Shown: in pieces, positions 17,008 through 26,409 of the stretch
How positions within the stretch are numbered: the stretch's first letter is position 1
Layout: each line of letters begins with the position of its first letter
Notes under the pieces: model-generated
Told to the model about the DNA's origin: nothing
The model's database searches: none
What the model saw: the letters and a program-made list of their open reading frames with translations, nothing else
Position numbers and translations under genes: made by a program
Assembly: GCA_964528795.1 (NCBI GenBank)
Contig: CAZGUY010000001.1
Location: 13,958-77,957 of the forward strand
DNA from: DATFJC01 sp964528795
GTDB taxonomy: Bacteria > Patescibacteriota > Patescibacteriia > UBA2591 > UBA6264
DNA length: 64,000 bases
Direction of reading: 5' to 3'

Positions 17008-18201
17008 ATGTCTCAAAAAGAAAAAATAAATCAATTATTAAATACAAACACTCAAGAAATTATTAACAAAAACCATTTAAAAAAGAGATTATTGTCAGGT
17101 AAGAAATTGAGAATTAAACATGGGATTGATCCAACAAGCCCTAATCTTCATATTGGTCATGCTATTGTTTTATGGAAATTAAAAGAATTTCAAGATTTAG
17201 GCCATAAAATTGTTTTAATTTTAGGTAGTTTCACAGCTCAAATTGGTGATCCGTCTGATAAATTAAATAAAAGACCCTTTTTATCAAAAGAGCAAGTTGA
17301 AGAAAATTTAGCTAATTATAAAGATCAAATTGGTAAAATATTAGATGCTTCTAAAGTAGAATGGCATAAAAACAATGAATGGTTTAAAGATATGAGCTTA
17401 AGAGAATTTGATAATTTAGCTGAACTCTTTAGTGTTCAACAAATGATAGCAAGACGTAATTTTAAAAAAAGATGGGATAATGATCAAGAGATTTCAATAA
17501 GAGAACTTCATTATCCTTTATATCAAGGTTATGATAGTGTGGAAGTAGAGGCAGATGTTGAGGTAGCAGGCAATGATCAACTTTTTAACATCTTAGCAGG
17601 AAGAAGAATTCAAAAATTTTATAATCAAGAACCTCAAGACGTATTAACCGTTCAAATGCTTACTGGGACAGATGATAAGAAAATGAGTAAATCAAAAGGT
17701 AATGTAATTTATTTAAATGAAAAACCAAAAGAACAGTATGGTAAAGTTATGTCTATTAGTGATGATTTAATATTACCTTATTTTAAACTTTGTACTCATC
17801 TTTCAGAAAGTAAGGTGGAAAAAATAGAAAAAAGGTTAAATAAAGGCGAAAACCCCCGTGATATTAAAGCAGAACTTGCGTTTCAGATAGTTAAAATTTA
17901 TCACGGAAAAGAAAAAGCCCAAAAAGCAGAAAAAGAATTTAATAGAGTTTTTAGGGATAACAAGTTGCCAAAAAATATTTCAGAGTTTAAAATAAAAGAT
18001 AAGAAACAAAAATTAGTTGATATTATTAAAAAAGCAAACCTGACAGACAGCAAAAATCAAGCTCGTCGCTTAATTAATCAAGGAGCTGTAAGGATTGATC
18101 AAGAAAAAATAAAAGATAAGCATTTTCAGTTTAAACCAAAAGGAGGGGAAGTAATTCGAGTCGGTAAAAAAAGATTTATAAAATTAGTTGTTGATAAATA
18201 A
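17008..18201 (+). CDS. tyrS: Tyrosyl-tRNA synthetase
   Basis: Class I synthetase charging tRNA-Tyr. 397 aa. The HIGH signature is in PTSPNLHIGHAIVLWKL, the KMSKS signature in DDKKMSKSKGNVI, and the C-terminal S4 RNA-binding domain is in LINQGAVRIDQEKI. The protein is the shorter TyrZ-like form with LYPLYQGYD-type substrate residues (HYPLYQGYDSVEVEADVEVAGNDQ). It is followed after 5 bases by the solute-binding lipoprotein. Confidence 0.95.
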   Translation: MSQKEKINQLLNTNTQEIINKNHLKKRLLSGKKLRIKHGIDPTSPNLHIGHAIVLWKLKEFQDLGHKIVLILGSFTAQIGDPSDKLNKRPFLSKEQVEENLANYKDQIGKILDASKVEWHKNNEWFKDMSLREFDNLAELFSVQQMIARRNFKKRWDNDQEISIRELHYPLYQGYDSVEVEADVEVAGNDQLFNILAGRRIQKFYNQEPQDVLTVQMLTGTDDKKMSKSKGNVIYLNEKPKEQYGKVMSISDDLILPYFKLCTHLSESKVEKIEKRLNKGENPRDIKAELAFQIVKIYHGKEKAQKAEKEFNRVFRDNKLPKNISEFKIKDKKQKLVDIIKKANLTDSKNQARRLINQGAVRIDQEKIKDKHFQFKPKGGEVIRVGKKRFIKLVVDK

Positions 18202-18206
18202 AAAAT

Positions 18207-19583
18207 ATGTATAAGAAAATCTTTAATATTAAATTATTCCTTATTGTTTTAGTGGGTGTATTTTTAGTTACTTCTGGTTTAGGTTGTAAAGGGGGTATGT
18301 CTGAAGAAGATTTAGATCCAGTAAATTTAGTTTATTGGAGAACGGAAGATGAAAGGGGCGATTTTTCTTCTATAATTAATGGTTTTCAGGATTTATATCC
18401 TAATATCTCAATTACTTACAAACAAATTAAAAAAGAAGAGTATTCTCAAAAACTTTTAGAAGCTTGGGCTGAAGATAAAGGACCTGATATATTTTCCATT
18501 CCTAATACTTGGCTTGGTAAATATAAAGGAAAAATTGTACATTTACCTTTAAATTCTCAATTTAGTCTTCCTAAAAAAATAAAAGTGGGAGATATCAAAA
18601 AGACTAAAAAAATAGTTAAAGAACCAGTAAAAGTTCCCAGTTTAAGAAATTTACAAAAAAGATATGTCGGAACTGTATTTGAAAATATTTTAGAAGATCA
18701 AGAAAAATTATATGGCTTGCCTTTATCTTTAGATACTATAGTAATGTATTATAATAGAGATATTTTAGATAGTAACGGTATCCCAACTGTTCCTAGTACC
18801 TGGCGTGAATTTGTTAATGATGTAAAATTATTAACTCTTCAAGATAGAAATGGTAATTTTATTCAAAGTGGTACTGCTTTAGGTTCAGCAACAAATATAG
18901 AATATTCAACTGATATTTTGTCTTTACTTATGATGCAAAATGGAGCTTCAATGGTTAATGAATCCGGCCAAGCTAATTTTGATAGATCCCTACCTAGTGA
19001 TAGAAGTTATTATCCTGGCCAAGAGGCTATGGATTTTTATACAAGTTTTTCAAATCCAGCTCAAGCAAGATATAGTTGGAATCAAAACATGCCTAATGCT
19101 TTTGATACTTTTATTAGTGGCAGATTAGGTTTTTTATTTGGTTATTCTGATTATTTAAAAAAAATTAAACAGCAAGCACCTAAACTTAATTTTGATATTG
19201 CACAAGTGCCTCAAATTAGCGATTCTTTAAAAAATATTAATTATGCTAAATTTCCAATTGAGGTAGTTTCTAAAACAAGCTCTCACCAAAGAGAGGCTTG
19301 GGCTTTTCTTTTGTACGCTAGTCAACAAGACAATGTTAAATCCTATTTAGATAAAGCAAAAAGACCCACTGCTCACAGACAGCTTATAGAAGATCAATTA
19401 GAAGACTTTGATTTAGCTCCTTTTGCAAATCAAGTTTTAACAGCTCAAAGTTGGTATAAAGGATTAAATTATGATTTAGTAAAAGAAACTTTTAATAGTA
19501 TGATTAATTCTGTTATTACAGGCCAGAAATCCGTTAGAGAAGCAATTAGTTATGGGGTAGATAAAATAAATTTGACTTATTAA
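18207..19583 (+). CDS. Extracellular solute-binding lipoprotein (family 1)
   Basis: 458 aa with a lipoprotein signal: LVGVFLVTSGLGC puts the lipid-modified Cys near residue 27. The mature part reads VNLVYWRTEDERGDFSSIINGFQDLYPNI, typical of MalE-like sugar-binding proteins. Later patterns are LPLSLDTIVMYYNRDIL and VPSTWREF. No ABC permease or ATPase is near it. Instead it is 1 base upstream of a pilin-like gene, so it may act as a surface receptor or envelope component rather than in import. That is inference. Confidence 0.85.
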   Translation: MYKKIFNIKLFLIVLVGVFLVTSGLGCKGGMSEEDLDPVNLVYWRTEDERGDFSSIINGFQDLYPNISITYKQIKKEEYSQKLLEAWAEDKGPDIFSIPNTWLGKYKGKIVHLPLNSQFSLPKKIKVGDIKKTKKIVKEPVKVPSLRNLQKRYVGTVFENILEDQEKLYGLPLSLDTIVMYYNRDILDSNGIPTVPSTWREFVNDVKLLTLQDRNGNFIQSGTALGSATNIEYSTDILSLLMMQNGASMVNESGQANFDRSLPSDRSYYPGQEAMDFYTSFSNPAQARYSWNQNMPNAFDTFISGRLGFLFGYSDYLKKIKQQAPKLNFDIAQVPQISDSLKNINYAKFPIEVVSKTSSHQREAWAFLLYASQQDNVKSYLDKAKRPTAHRQLIEDQLEDFDLAPFANQVLTAQSWYKGLNYDLVKETFNSMINSVITGQKSVREAISYGVDKINLTY

Positions 19584-19584
19584 T

Positions 19585-20276
19585 ATGAAAAAAGTATTTT
19601 TATTTACAATAATTATTAGTCTCTTTTTTCTTATATTCTTTCCTATAATAACAAAAGCAAAGAGTTATGAGATAGAAAGAGATTTAGGTAATGGTAGGAT
19701 AAGTGGTTGTAATTATAAAGAAGGTCAAACTTGGGATTGTATGTGTCAGGGATCTAATCACGTTATTTGTAAAGTTGGTAATATTATATCTGATCCAATA
19801 TGTGCTTGTTGTGGTGATTGTACATTAGATAATTTTATTGGTATTGGAGTAAATCTTGCNNNNNNNNNNNNNNNNNNNNNNNNNNNNNNNNNNNNNNNNN
19901 NNNNNNNNNNNNNNNNNNNNNNNNNNNNNNNNNNNNNNNNNNNNNNNNNNNNNNNNNNNCTTGTTGTGGTGATTGTACATTAGATAATTTTATTGGTATT
20001 GGAGTAAATCTTGCCAATCTAATTTTTAAATATTTAGGAGTAGTAGCTCTAGTTCTATTTGTGGTTGGGGGTGTAGTTTGGATCACGTCAGGTGGGAGTA
20101 AAGAAAGAATAAAAACAGGTAAAAATATTTTAAAGAATGCTTTAATCGGCCTTGCTGTAATAATAGCAGCTAATTTAATTGTAAGATTTGTGACAGAAGT
20201 TTTTGGGGTTGAAGAAAGTTATTTACAAGATTTAAACCCAGCTGAACAAACTGAAGATCAACAAAGTCAAGAGTAA
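19585..20276 (+). CDS. T4SS-pilin-like protein with Cys-rich N-terminus (spans overlap gap)
   Basis: The sequence before the gap ends and the one after restarts with the same 55 bases, so the true gene is continuous and encodes about 178 aa. It has a signal peptide (3-25), a Cys-rich segment with CNYKEGQTWDCMC and CACCGDC, then two TM helices separated by VVWITSGGSKERIKTGKNILKNA. That loop (GG-x-x-x-x-TSGG-x-x-x-x-x-K) is shared with the next three genes and matches the small VirB2/TrbC-like T4SS pilin family. The acidic tail ends EQTEDQQSQE. Confidence 0.75.
19860..19959. other. Assembly gap (100 N), really a 55-base overlap
   Basis: Bases 19805-19859 equal 19960-20014. Removing the N block and one copy restores a single open frame through the pilin-like gene, which supports the merge. 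Confidence 0.88.
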
Positions 20277-20298
20277 TAAAAAATAATTTTGATATTTT

Positions 20299-20649
20299 AT
20301 GAAATTTAAAAAAACGATTTATACTTTAGTTATTTTTTCTCTTATAATTACTCCTTTTTTAGTATTTGCTCAAGGAACTCAAACTGCTCGAACAAACTTA
20401 CCTCAACCTTTAGGAGGTAAAAATATATCAGGGGTAGCAGCGGATATAATTCAAACTCTTTTAGGATTAGTAGGAGTACTAGCTTTAGTAATGTTTATAT
20501 ATGGAGGAATAATGTGGATGACATCAGGTGGAAGTAAAGATAAGATAGAAAAAGGGAAAAAGACTATTATTTGGGCTGTTTTAGGTTTAGGAATTGTATT
20601 TTTTAGTTATGCAATTTTAGATTTTGTTCTAGGTTCGCTTATTCAATAG
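20299..20649 (+). CDS. T4SS-pilin-like membrane protein
   Basis: 116 aa: signal-like N-terminus (TLVIFSLIITPFLVFAQ), then two TM segments with the connecting loop GGIMWMTSGGSKDKIEKGKKTIIWA. It matches the 2-TM VirB2/TrbC-like pilin group. It is 22 bases downstream of a paralogue and is followed by a 148-base spacer with its own promoter for the next paralogue. Confidence 0.8.
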   Translation: MKFKKTIYTLVIFSLIITPFLVFAQGTQTARTNLPQPLGGKNISGVAADIIQTLLGLVGVLALVMFIYGGIMWMTSGGSKDKIEKGKKTIIWAVLGLGIVFFSYAILDFVLGSLIQ

Positions 20650-20668
20650 TTAGTTGTGGATAAAGTTT

Positions 20669-20697
20669 TTGACAACTACCTTTTATAGTATTATAAT
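20669..20697 (+). promoter_or_regulatory. Consensus sigma70 promoter for pilin genes
   Basis: A perfect TTGACA (20669-20674) and a perfect TATAAT (20692-20697) with the ideal 17-base spacer. It is the only fully consensus promoter noticed in the window and suggests strong expression of the pilin-like gene at 20798. Confidence 0.8.
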
Positions 20698-20703
20698 TAA
20701 TTT

Positions 20704-20797
20704 TGTAGTCTCACATGCAATTTTCTTTTTTTAAAGAAAAAAGCAACTCAAGGTCGTTACCTCTTAATAGAGGAGTTAAAATTTTAAATTTAAACTT
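20704..20797 (+). promoter_or_regulatory. Structured 5' leader of pilin mRNA
   Basis: About 95 untranslated bases, very long for this genome. It contains an imperfect hairpin around TTTTCTTTTTTTAAAGAAAA (20721-20741 region) and a second one CCTCT-TAAT-AGAGG nested in AACTC/GAGTT (about 20744-20776). The GAGGAG lies 23 bases before the ATG, too far for a normal ribosome site. A role in mRNA stability or translation control is inference. Confidence 0.4.
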
Positions 20798-21175
20798 ATG
20801 AAAAAAGTAACAAAAATTATAAGTTCAGTAGCAGTCTTAGGGTTACTTTTAATGCCTGTAGTTGCTTCTGCTCAACTTAATTTAGGAAATCAAACCTTAA
20901 ACAACGTTAGTGGTAATGTTGGCTACAACACAGGTCAACAATTACCCGAAACTATCGGTAACATTATAAAGGTTATTATTGGTCTTATTGGTCTTATTGC
21001 TTTGGTAATTTTCATAGCTGGTGGTTTTCTTTGGATGACAGCAGGTGGAGACGAGGATCAGATCAAAAAAGCCAAATCTCTTATGAAAAATGCTGTTATC
21101 GGTATTGCTATTGTTGTATTAGCTTACGCTGCCACAAGCTTTATAATTGGGAGATTAATCACGGTAAGTCAATAA
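20798..21175 (+). CDS. T4SS-pilin-like membrane protein
   Basis: 125 aa with signal peptide ending in VVASAQ, a polar Asn-rich stretch (QLNLGNQTLNNVSGNVGYN), then two TM segments around GGFLWMTAGGDEDQIKKAKSLMKNAVIG. This is the clearest member of the small VirB2/TrbC-like pilin group here, expected to form or line a surface filament. It has its own consensus promoter and long leader and is 18 bases before the next paralogue. Confidence 0.85.
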   Translation: MKKVTKIISSVAVLGLLLMPVVASAQLNLGNQTLNNVSGNVGYNTGQQLPETIGNIIKVIIGLIGLIALVIFIAGGFLWMTAGGDEDQIKKAKSLMKNAVIGIAIVVLAYAATSFIIGRLITVSQ

Positions 21176-21193
21176 AAATAATTTTGTTTTGAT

Positions 21194-21610
21194 ATGATGA
21201 CTTTGAGAAAGGGTGTAAAAGTCACTCTTATAACTATTGTTTTATTGGGTGTTTTTTTAACCCCCGTGATTGCTAACGCTCAAATGCAAGAGTTAAATGA
21301 TGTAGCAGAGCAGTCAGGTTTAAAAGGAGAAGGCTCTGAAACTGACTTAATGACAATAATAGCAAATCTTATTAATGTCGTATTAGGATTAGTAGGAGTA
21401 ATACTTTTAATTCTTTTCATATATGCTGGCTTTTTATGGATGACTGCAGGTGGAGACAGTGATCAGGTTAAGAAAGCTAAATCAATCTTTAAGAATGCTA
21501 TTATAGGGCTTTTAATAGTAGTATTGTCTTATGCAATAAGCAGCTTTGTGATTAATAGAATGAGTTCAGTTAGTGGGGGCTCTCAAGAAACACCGCAAGA
21601 AGATACGTAA
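21194..21610 (+). CDS. T4SS-pilin-like membrane protein
   Basis: 138 aa: signal peptide ending VIANAQ, polar linker, two TM segments around AGFLWMTAGGDSDQVKKAKSIFKNAIIG, and a Ser/Glu-rich tail. ATG codons at 21194 and 21197 are both possible starts. It is the last of four tandem paralogues and ends before a strong terminator. Confidence 0.83.
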   Translation: MMTLRKGVKVTLITIVLLGVFLTPVIANAQMQELNDVAEQSGLKGEGSETDLMTIIANLINVVLGLVGVILLILFIYAGFLWMTAGGDSDQVKKAKSIFKNAIIGLLIVVLSYAISSFVINRMSSVSGGSQETPQEDT

Positions 21611-21635
21611 TAGTTTATTTGTAAAATTATACATA

Positions 21636-21675
21636 AAAAACCTCTTTTGTTTTTTGCAAAAGAGGTTTTTATTTT
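21636..21675. terminator. Bidirectional terminator after pilin cluster
   Basis: A 14-bp stem AAAAACCTCTTTTG (21636-21649) pairs with CAAAAGAGGTTTTT (21657-21670) and is followed by T-rich sequence. It also serves the convergent minus-strand gene ending at 21690. Confidence 0.85.
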
Positions 21676-21689
21676 CTTAAAATTAAATT

Positions 21690-23276
21690 TTATTCTATTT
21701 TGTAAATATTTGCATTAGGGCTGGTGTAGATTTGTTTAAGACCAGCTTTTTTGTATAATTTGTCAAAATCTTTATCTTGCTTTTTATCAGAGATAATATA
21801 AGAAGCATTAAAGTTATTTTTTAATGTATTATTTAATTCTTTAGGGTTAACTTTTTTATCATGGATTTTTTCCCAAACTTTGTATTTTTCTTCATTGCTT
21901 ACATAAAAGAAGTTTTGGTCTAAGCCGTTAATGTAATAGTTTTTATGGTTAAAATAAAAGAGCCTTGGAAACATGTCCCAACTTTGATGATATACTATTT
22001 CACCTGGTTTTGAATTGTTTTTTAACCAATTTAAAGGGCTTTGGAGGTGAGATATATTTTCTGATTTTTGGTATGATTTATAAGGTCTTAAAATGCCAGA
22101 ACTTATATAAAAACCCATAAAAAAGATCGTTACAAAGATTAAAATAATACTTGAAATACTATAAGTTTCTTTTTGGCTGGAGTCAAAGAAGTTGTAAATA
22201 TCAGATTTAATTTTTTTCCAATTTGTCAGTTGAATAATTTGAGAAAACATTACAGCCGAGAAAATAACAGCTAAAGGGATAAAATAATCTATATTGCGTT
22301 GACTTTTTAAGGTGTAAAAAAAGAAAAATATAGATAAAAGCATTAAAAACCATTCTCTAACTTTTTGTTTTTTATTTTTTATAATAAACCAAGAAATTGA
22401 AATGAGCCAAGTTAATAGAACAGGTAAAACATTTACTAGTAAATCAAAAAAATCAGGTGGATACCATTCTCCACCAATAGCTACATTAGAAGTGCCTAAA
22501 ATAGCTATTTGAATAGTTTGAAAATAATAAAATGGAAATGTTTTAGGAAAATAAGGATTTATAATTAACCCCAATACAATTCCAATTCCAGAAAATAAAA
22601 ATAGTTTTAAATTTTTTAAACAAAATAATTTTTTAAATGATTTATTTTTTATTGCGTAAGATAAAATATAAATTAAGACAGCGATAAGAATTAAAGGCCA
22701 AGCTCCGTAAAACCAAACATATAAAAAGGAAACAATTAGTAAGAGAAAATATTTCTTTTTTAAAATAGTATAAATACCTGCAATTAAAAATATTAAAGAA
22801 ATAGCTGGAGCCCTAATCAATGAAAGTCTACTTATAAAAGAAGATATCGTTAAAAGACTAAATGTCCAAAATAATGGTATTTTTGTTTTGGACTTTTTTA
22901 AAAATAAAAAGAACATTAAAAAAAATAAAGCTGCTAAAAAAGCAGTTGCTATTTTTGTTTTTAAAATAGGTTCCAATTCAGTTGAAATTGGTCCTAAATT
23001 TTTTGGACTTGGTATTTTTAAAAAAAGACTTAAAATTCCATGGTATCCAAAATGATGGTCAACAAAAAGTTTGCTATAAGTTGTAAATTGGGTCCAAGGA
23101 AAATCTTTAATTAAGCCTTGTTTTTCTATGAGTTGAGCTATTTTAGCATGATAAAAACTATCAGCCCCGACAATATTAGCAGGGGAAACAATACATAAAA
23201 AAACAATGAAACATATAGCAAAAACTAAAAGCCCGAGAAAAGGAGCTTTTTTAAAATTTATTTTTTTAAGATTCAT
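21690..23276 (-). CDS. STT3-like multi-pass membrane protein (GT-C fold candidate)
   Basis: 528 aa with about 11-12 TM segments and a C-terminal soluble domain of about 130 residues. The first external loop carries GADSFYHAKIAQLIEKQG and FVDHHFGYH, acidic and His residues placed like the catalytic loop of oligosaccharyltransferase STT3 and other lipid-linked-sugar GT-C enzymes. The substrate is unknown. It overlaps the upstream isomerase gene by 11 bases, which suggests translational coupling and a sugar-related role. Confidence 0.65.
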   Translation of the reverse strand: MNLKKINFKKAPFLGLLVFAICFIVFLCIVSPANIVGADSFYHAKIAQLIEKQGLIKDFPWTQFTTYSKLFVDHHFGYHGILSLFLKIPSPKNLGPISTELEPILKTKIATAFLAALFFLMFFLFLKKSKTKIPLFWTFSLLTISSFISRLSLIRAPAISLIFLIAGIYTILKKKYFLLLIVSFLYVWFYGAWPLILIAVLIYILSYAIKNKSFKKLFCLKNLKLFLFSGIGIVLGLIINPYFPKTFPFYYFQTIQIAILGTSNVAIGGEWYPPDFFDLLVNVLPVLLTWLISISWFIIKNKKQKVREWFLMLLSIFFFFYTLKSQRNIDYFIPLAVIFSAVMFSQIIQLTNWKKIKSDIYNFFDSSQKETYSISSIILIFVTIFFMGFYISSGILRPYKSYQKSENISHLQSPLNWLKNNSKPGEIVYHQSWDMFPRLFYFNHKNYYINGLDQNFFYVSNEEKYKVWEKIHDKKVNPKELNNTLKNNFNASYIISDKKQDKDFDKLYKKAGLKQIYTSPNANIYKIE

Positions 23277-24318
23277 ATATTTTCTTTTTGGCTTTTGTTA
23301 TTTTTTCAATCGGGGTTGGATCATTTTCTTCTAATATAGCAAGGTAAAAGCTAGTCCAATCTACAAGACTAACTAATCCTAAAATTTGAGTAACTTTATC
23401 TTTAGCAAAATCAGGTATTTTTTGCCATCTCATTTTGTTATCCTTTAAAAGGTTAAAGAATTCTTGAATAGTTTTTTCAGTGTTTTTATGTTTTTTTATA
23501 TTTTCAAATACTAAAAATACTATTTCATCTTTTAAACGCCAAGGGTGCTTAGCTTCAATTGAATTATGAATCATTTCAGGTAGACTTTCTGTATATGAAA
23601 ATGTTTTACTATTTTCTGATATTTGAGTTTTAAAGCGGTTAGCTACTCCTTTTAACTCAGGAGTGGATACAATAATAGGTAAATGATCAAAAATAAAGTA
23701 AGCTAAATGCTTAGCTACGTTTATGTCAGTTGATTTGTCAGGATAAAACATTTTATTAATTTCTTTTAATTTTGGAACAGAAGCGGTAATTGATAAATTA
23801 GAGACTAATTTTAATTTTTTTAATATTAAGCAGATAAAAGTTAAAGAATATCCAATATTTGTTCGGGAAGGTTTTTTAAAAGGAAATTCTAAATAGGGAA
23901 TATTCTTATTTTGGGATATTTTCTCTAGTTTGCCATTGCTAGAAATAAAAACAGTTTTAGCTTTCTTTTTATTAGCTTGTTTGGCCATTTGAATTGTTTC
24001 GTTAGTATTACCAGAATGACTTACTACAATTACTAAAGTATTTTTACTAACCCAATGGGGTAAAAAGTAATCTTTATTAACAAACATTGGAAGTAAAAGG
24101 CTATCTTTTACAATATCATAAGCTATATCTCCAGAAATTGCTGAACCACCCATTCCGCAAACTAAAATATTCTCAATATTTTTAAAATTATCAGGTAATT
24201 CAAAATCGGCAAAAATATCTTTGGCTTTTGTTATTTGGTCAGGAAAATTTTTAAGAGTTTTTCTAAGATTTGATTTATCTACTTGTTTTATTTTTTGATT
24301 GTTTTTAAGTGATGGCAT
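23266..24318 (-). CDS. Bifunctional phosphoglucose/phosphomannose isomerase (SIS domain)
   Basis: Interconverts fructose-6-phosphate with glucose-6- and mannose-6-phosphate. 350 aa. The first SIS domain shows ILVCGMGGSAISGDIAYD and VVSHSGNTNETIQMAKQA; the second half has ELKGVANRFKTQISENSKTFSYTESLPEMIHNSIEA, the conserved segment with catalytic Glu and His. This Crenarchaeota-type enzyme replaces classical Pgi in many CPR genomes. It probably feeds sugar nucleotides to the coupled membrane protein. Confidence 0.85.
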   Translation of the reverse strand: MPSLKNNQKIKQVDKSNLRKTLKNFPDQITKAKDIFADFELPDNFKNIENILVCGMGGSAISGDIAYDIVKDSLLLPMFVNKDYFLPHWVSKNTLVIVVSHSGNTNETIQMAKQANKKKAKTVFISSNGKLEKISQNKNIPYLEFPFKKPSRTNIGYSLTFICLILKKLKLVSNLSITASVPKLKEINKMFYPDKSTDINVAKHLAYFIFDHLPIIVSTPELKGVANRFKTQISENSKTFSYTESLPEMIHNSIEAKHPWRLKDEIVFLVFENIKKHKNTEKTIQEFFNLLKDNKMRWQKIPDFAKDKVTQILGLVSLVDWTSFYLAILEENDPTPIEKITKAKKKIYES

Positions 24319-24436
24319 AAGTTTTTGTTAATTTATTTACACCAATATTTTAACATTTTCTGTCTTTATGGACAATGTCTGGTTTTTTTATTATAATAAA
24401 AAATAAGTAAGATAGATAAATTAATTTAATTAATAT

Positions 24437-25089
24437 ATGTCTGGACATTCTAAATGGCACAATATTAAACATACTAAAAATAAAAAAGACAAAAAAAGAA
24501 GTAAGCTTTTTGGTAAGCTTTCTTCTAAAATAGCTAATGCTGTAAGGCAAGGTGGGCCTGATCCTAATAAAAATTCCGATTTAGAATTTGCAATTGAAAA
24601 AGCAAAAAACAATAATATGCCAAAAGACACTATAAAAAGAGCTATTAAAAGAGGTCAGGGTAAATTAGGCGGTAAAAAGAGTATGCAGGTTACTTATGAA
24701 GGATTTGGTCCAGGTGGAATTGGTATTATTATAAAAGCAACTACTGATAATAAAAATAGAACTGTTGCTAATCTAAGAAAAGTATTTTCAAAACATGGTG
24801 GTAATTTAGGAGAAAAAAATTCTGTTTTATGGAAGTTCGAAAAAAGAGGCTACTTTGAAGTTTTAAATGATGAGTTAGAAAGTCAAGGTATAGATAGGGA
24901 AGAATTTGAATTAAACATTATTGATGCTGGAGTTAAAGACATTAAAGACAAAGGAGATAAATTAAAAATATATACTGAGCCAAAATCATTTAATAACGTA
25001 AAAGAAGAAATTGAAAAGCAAGATATTGATATAAAAGAAGAAAAGTTGGGTTGGTTTCCTAAGAATCCAAAAGGTATTGATGAAAATAA
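24437..25089 (+). CDS. yebC: YebC/PmpR family regulator (3' end in gap)
   Basis: Start MSGHSKWHNIKHTKNKKDKKRSKLF, then the conserved GGPDPNKNSDLEFAIEKAKNNNMPKDTIKRAIKRG and YEGFGPGGIGIIIKATTDNKNRT. 218 residues are visible; the family is about 240-250 aa, so roughly 25-30 residues are lost in the gap. YebC proteins are transcription regulators and translation factors that help ribosomes on difficult sequences. A TATAAT at 24392-24397 could be its -10 site. Confidence 0.93.
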
Positions 25090-25189
25090 NNNNNNNNNNN
25101 NNNNNNNNNNNNNNNNNNNNNNNNNNNNNNNNNNNNNNNNNNNNNNNNNNNNNNNNNNNNNNNNNNNNNNNNNNNNNNNNNNNNNNNNN
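25090..25189. other. Assembly gap (100 N), true gap
   Basis: The flanks do not overlap. The gap removes the 3' ends of two convergent genes, yebC and the LysM-CHAP hydrolase. Confidence 0.9.
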
Positions 25190-26295
25190 GAATTATAATT
25201 TTCTACATAAGCAACATGACCATAAGCTTGGCAAAGCCAACTAGTACAAGTTAAGTACATTATAGCGCCAGGTTTAGGTTTATAACCAACTTGATAGCCT
25301 GCTTGTTTAGCATTGTAATACCAACTTTCAGCATTACCCCAAGAGGGCACACATTGTTTTTCTTCGCTAGCCCATTTGTAAGCAGCCCATGATGTACATT
25401 GTCTTGCAATAAATTTATGACAATTTGTAGTTTTCCACCAATCCCAGTAATTACTGTAATTATGAGTATTTTTAGTTTCCACATATTGTGGCTCTGGTTC
25501 TGGTTTAGGTTTAGGTTTTGGCTTAGGAGGAGGAGTACCATTAGGAACAATCAAATTTTGTCCTGGGGATATTTCATCCCCTACATTATTAAATTGAGAA
25601 ATTTGACTTATAGAAGAATCATATTTTTCTGCAATATAAGATAAATTTTCTCCTTTTTCAACTTTATGAGTGACCCCATCAGTTGGTAAAATTTTAAGTT
25701 CTTGACCAGGTTTAATAACTGACCAAGCATTTAAATCATTCTCCCAAAGTATTGTTGACCAATAAAGGCCAAATTTATTTGCTATAGTAGAAACTGTATC
25801 GCCTGGCTTTACAGTATAAGTTTCTATTTTTGTTCTTGTTTTAGGGGCAGAAGCAGTGAAGTTTGTTTTAGGAGGAACAAGAGCTGCTCCTACAAAGTGA
25901 TGAACTTCAGGATTAGATTCTTCTTTACGAGAAGCTATATTAAAATCAGACTCTTTTTGAGTCTGTTTTAAATTAGATACTTTTGGTAGGCCAGATTCAA
26001 TAGTTAATTTAGTTAAACTAGCGCTTTGTTTAGCCTTATTTTGGTCTTGTGATTTCAAAGAAACCCCTGTTAAAACAAGGGCTAAAATTAAGGCTATATA
26101 AAAAGAATTTTTCACTTTGGGGAGTGAAATGTGGATATTTTTAACTGATTTTACTATTATTGAGGTGTATTTTGATATATTAAAACCACTTAGATAAGAT
26201 ACAATATTATCTATGGTCCGATGGCAAATTTTACCAAGCTTTTTGGCTTGGTTTCTGGTTTGCCTGAAAAGTTTTTCAATGTTATTATTATTCAT
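25190..26295 (-). CDS. LysM-CHAP cell wall hydrolase (3' end in gap)
   Basis: 368 residues are visible: TM helix (about 64-80), two LysM peptidoglycan-binding motifs (159-204, YTVKPGDTVSTIANKFG; 209-251, HKVEKGENLSYIAEKYD), a Pro/Lys linker (254-270, PPPKPKPKPKP), then a CHAP amidase/endopeptidase domain with Cys300 (RQCTSWAAYKW) and His near 360 (GHVAYVE). It probably cleaves peptidoglycan during growth or attachment. The catalytic Asn/Asp would lie in the gap. A TATAAT lies 6 bases upstream of the ATG on the minus strand, so the mRNA may be leaderless. Confidence 0.88.
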
Positions 26296-26409
26296 AAGTG
26301 ATTATAAATATAACAAATTAAGAGATTTTTGCAATATTAGTTATTCACAGTTAATCTTTTCCCTTTTTAAAGAGCTAAATAAGACTATTGGGTTTTAAAT
26401 TTATAATTT

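Noticed and set aside
18207..19583. Component of a sugar ABC importer
   Set aside because: No permease or ATPase gene is adjacent and the next genes are pilin-like, so an import role is not supported by context.
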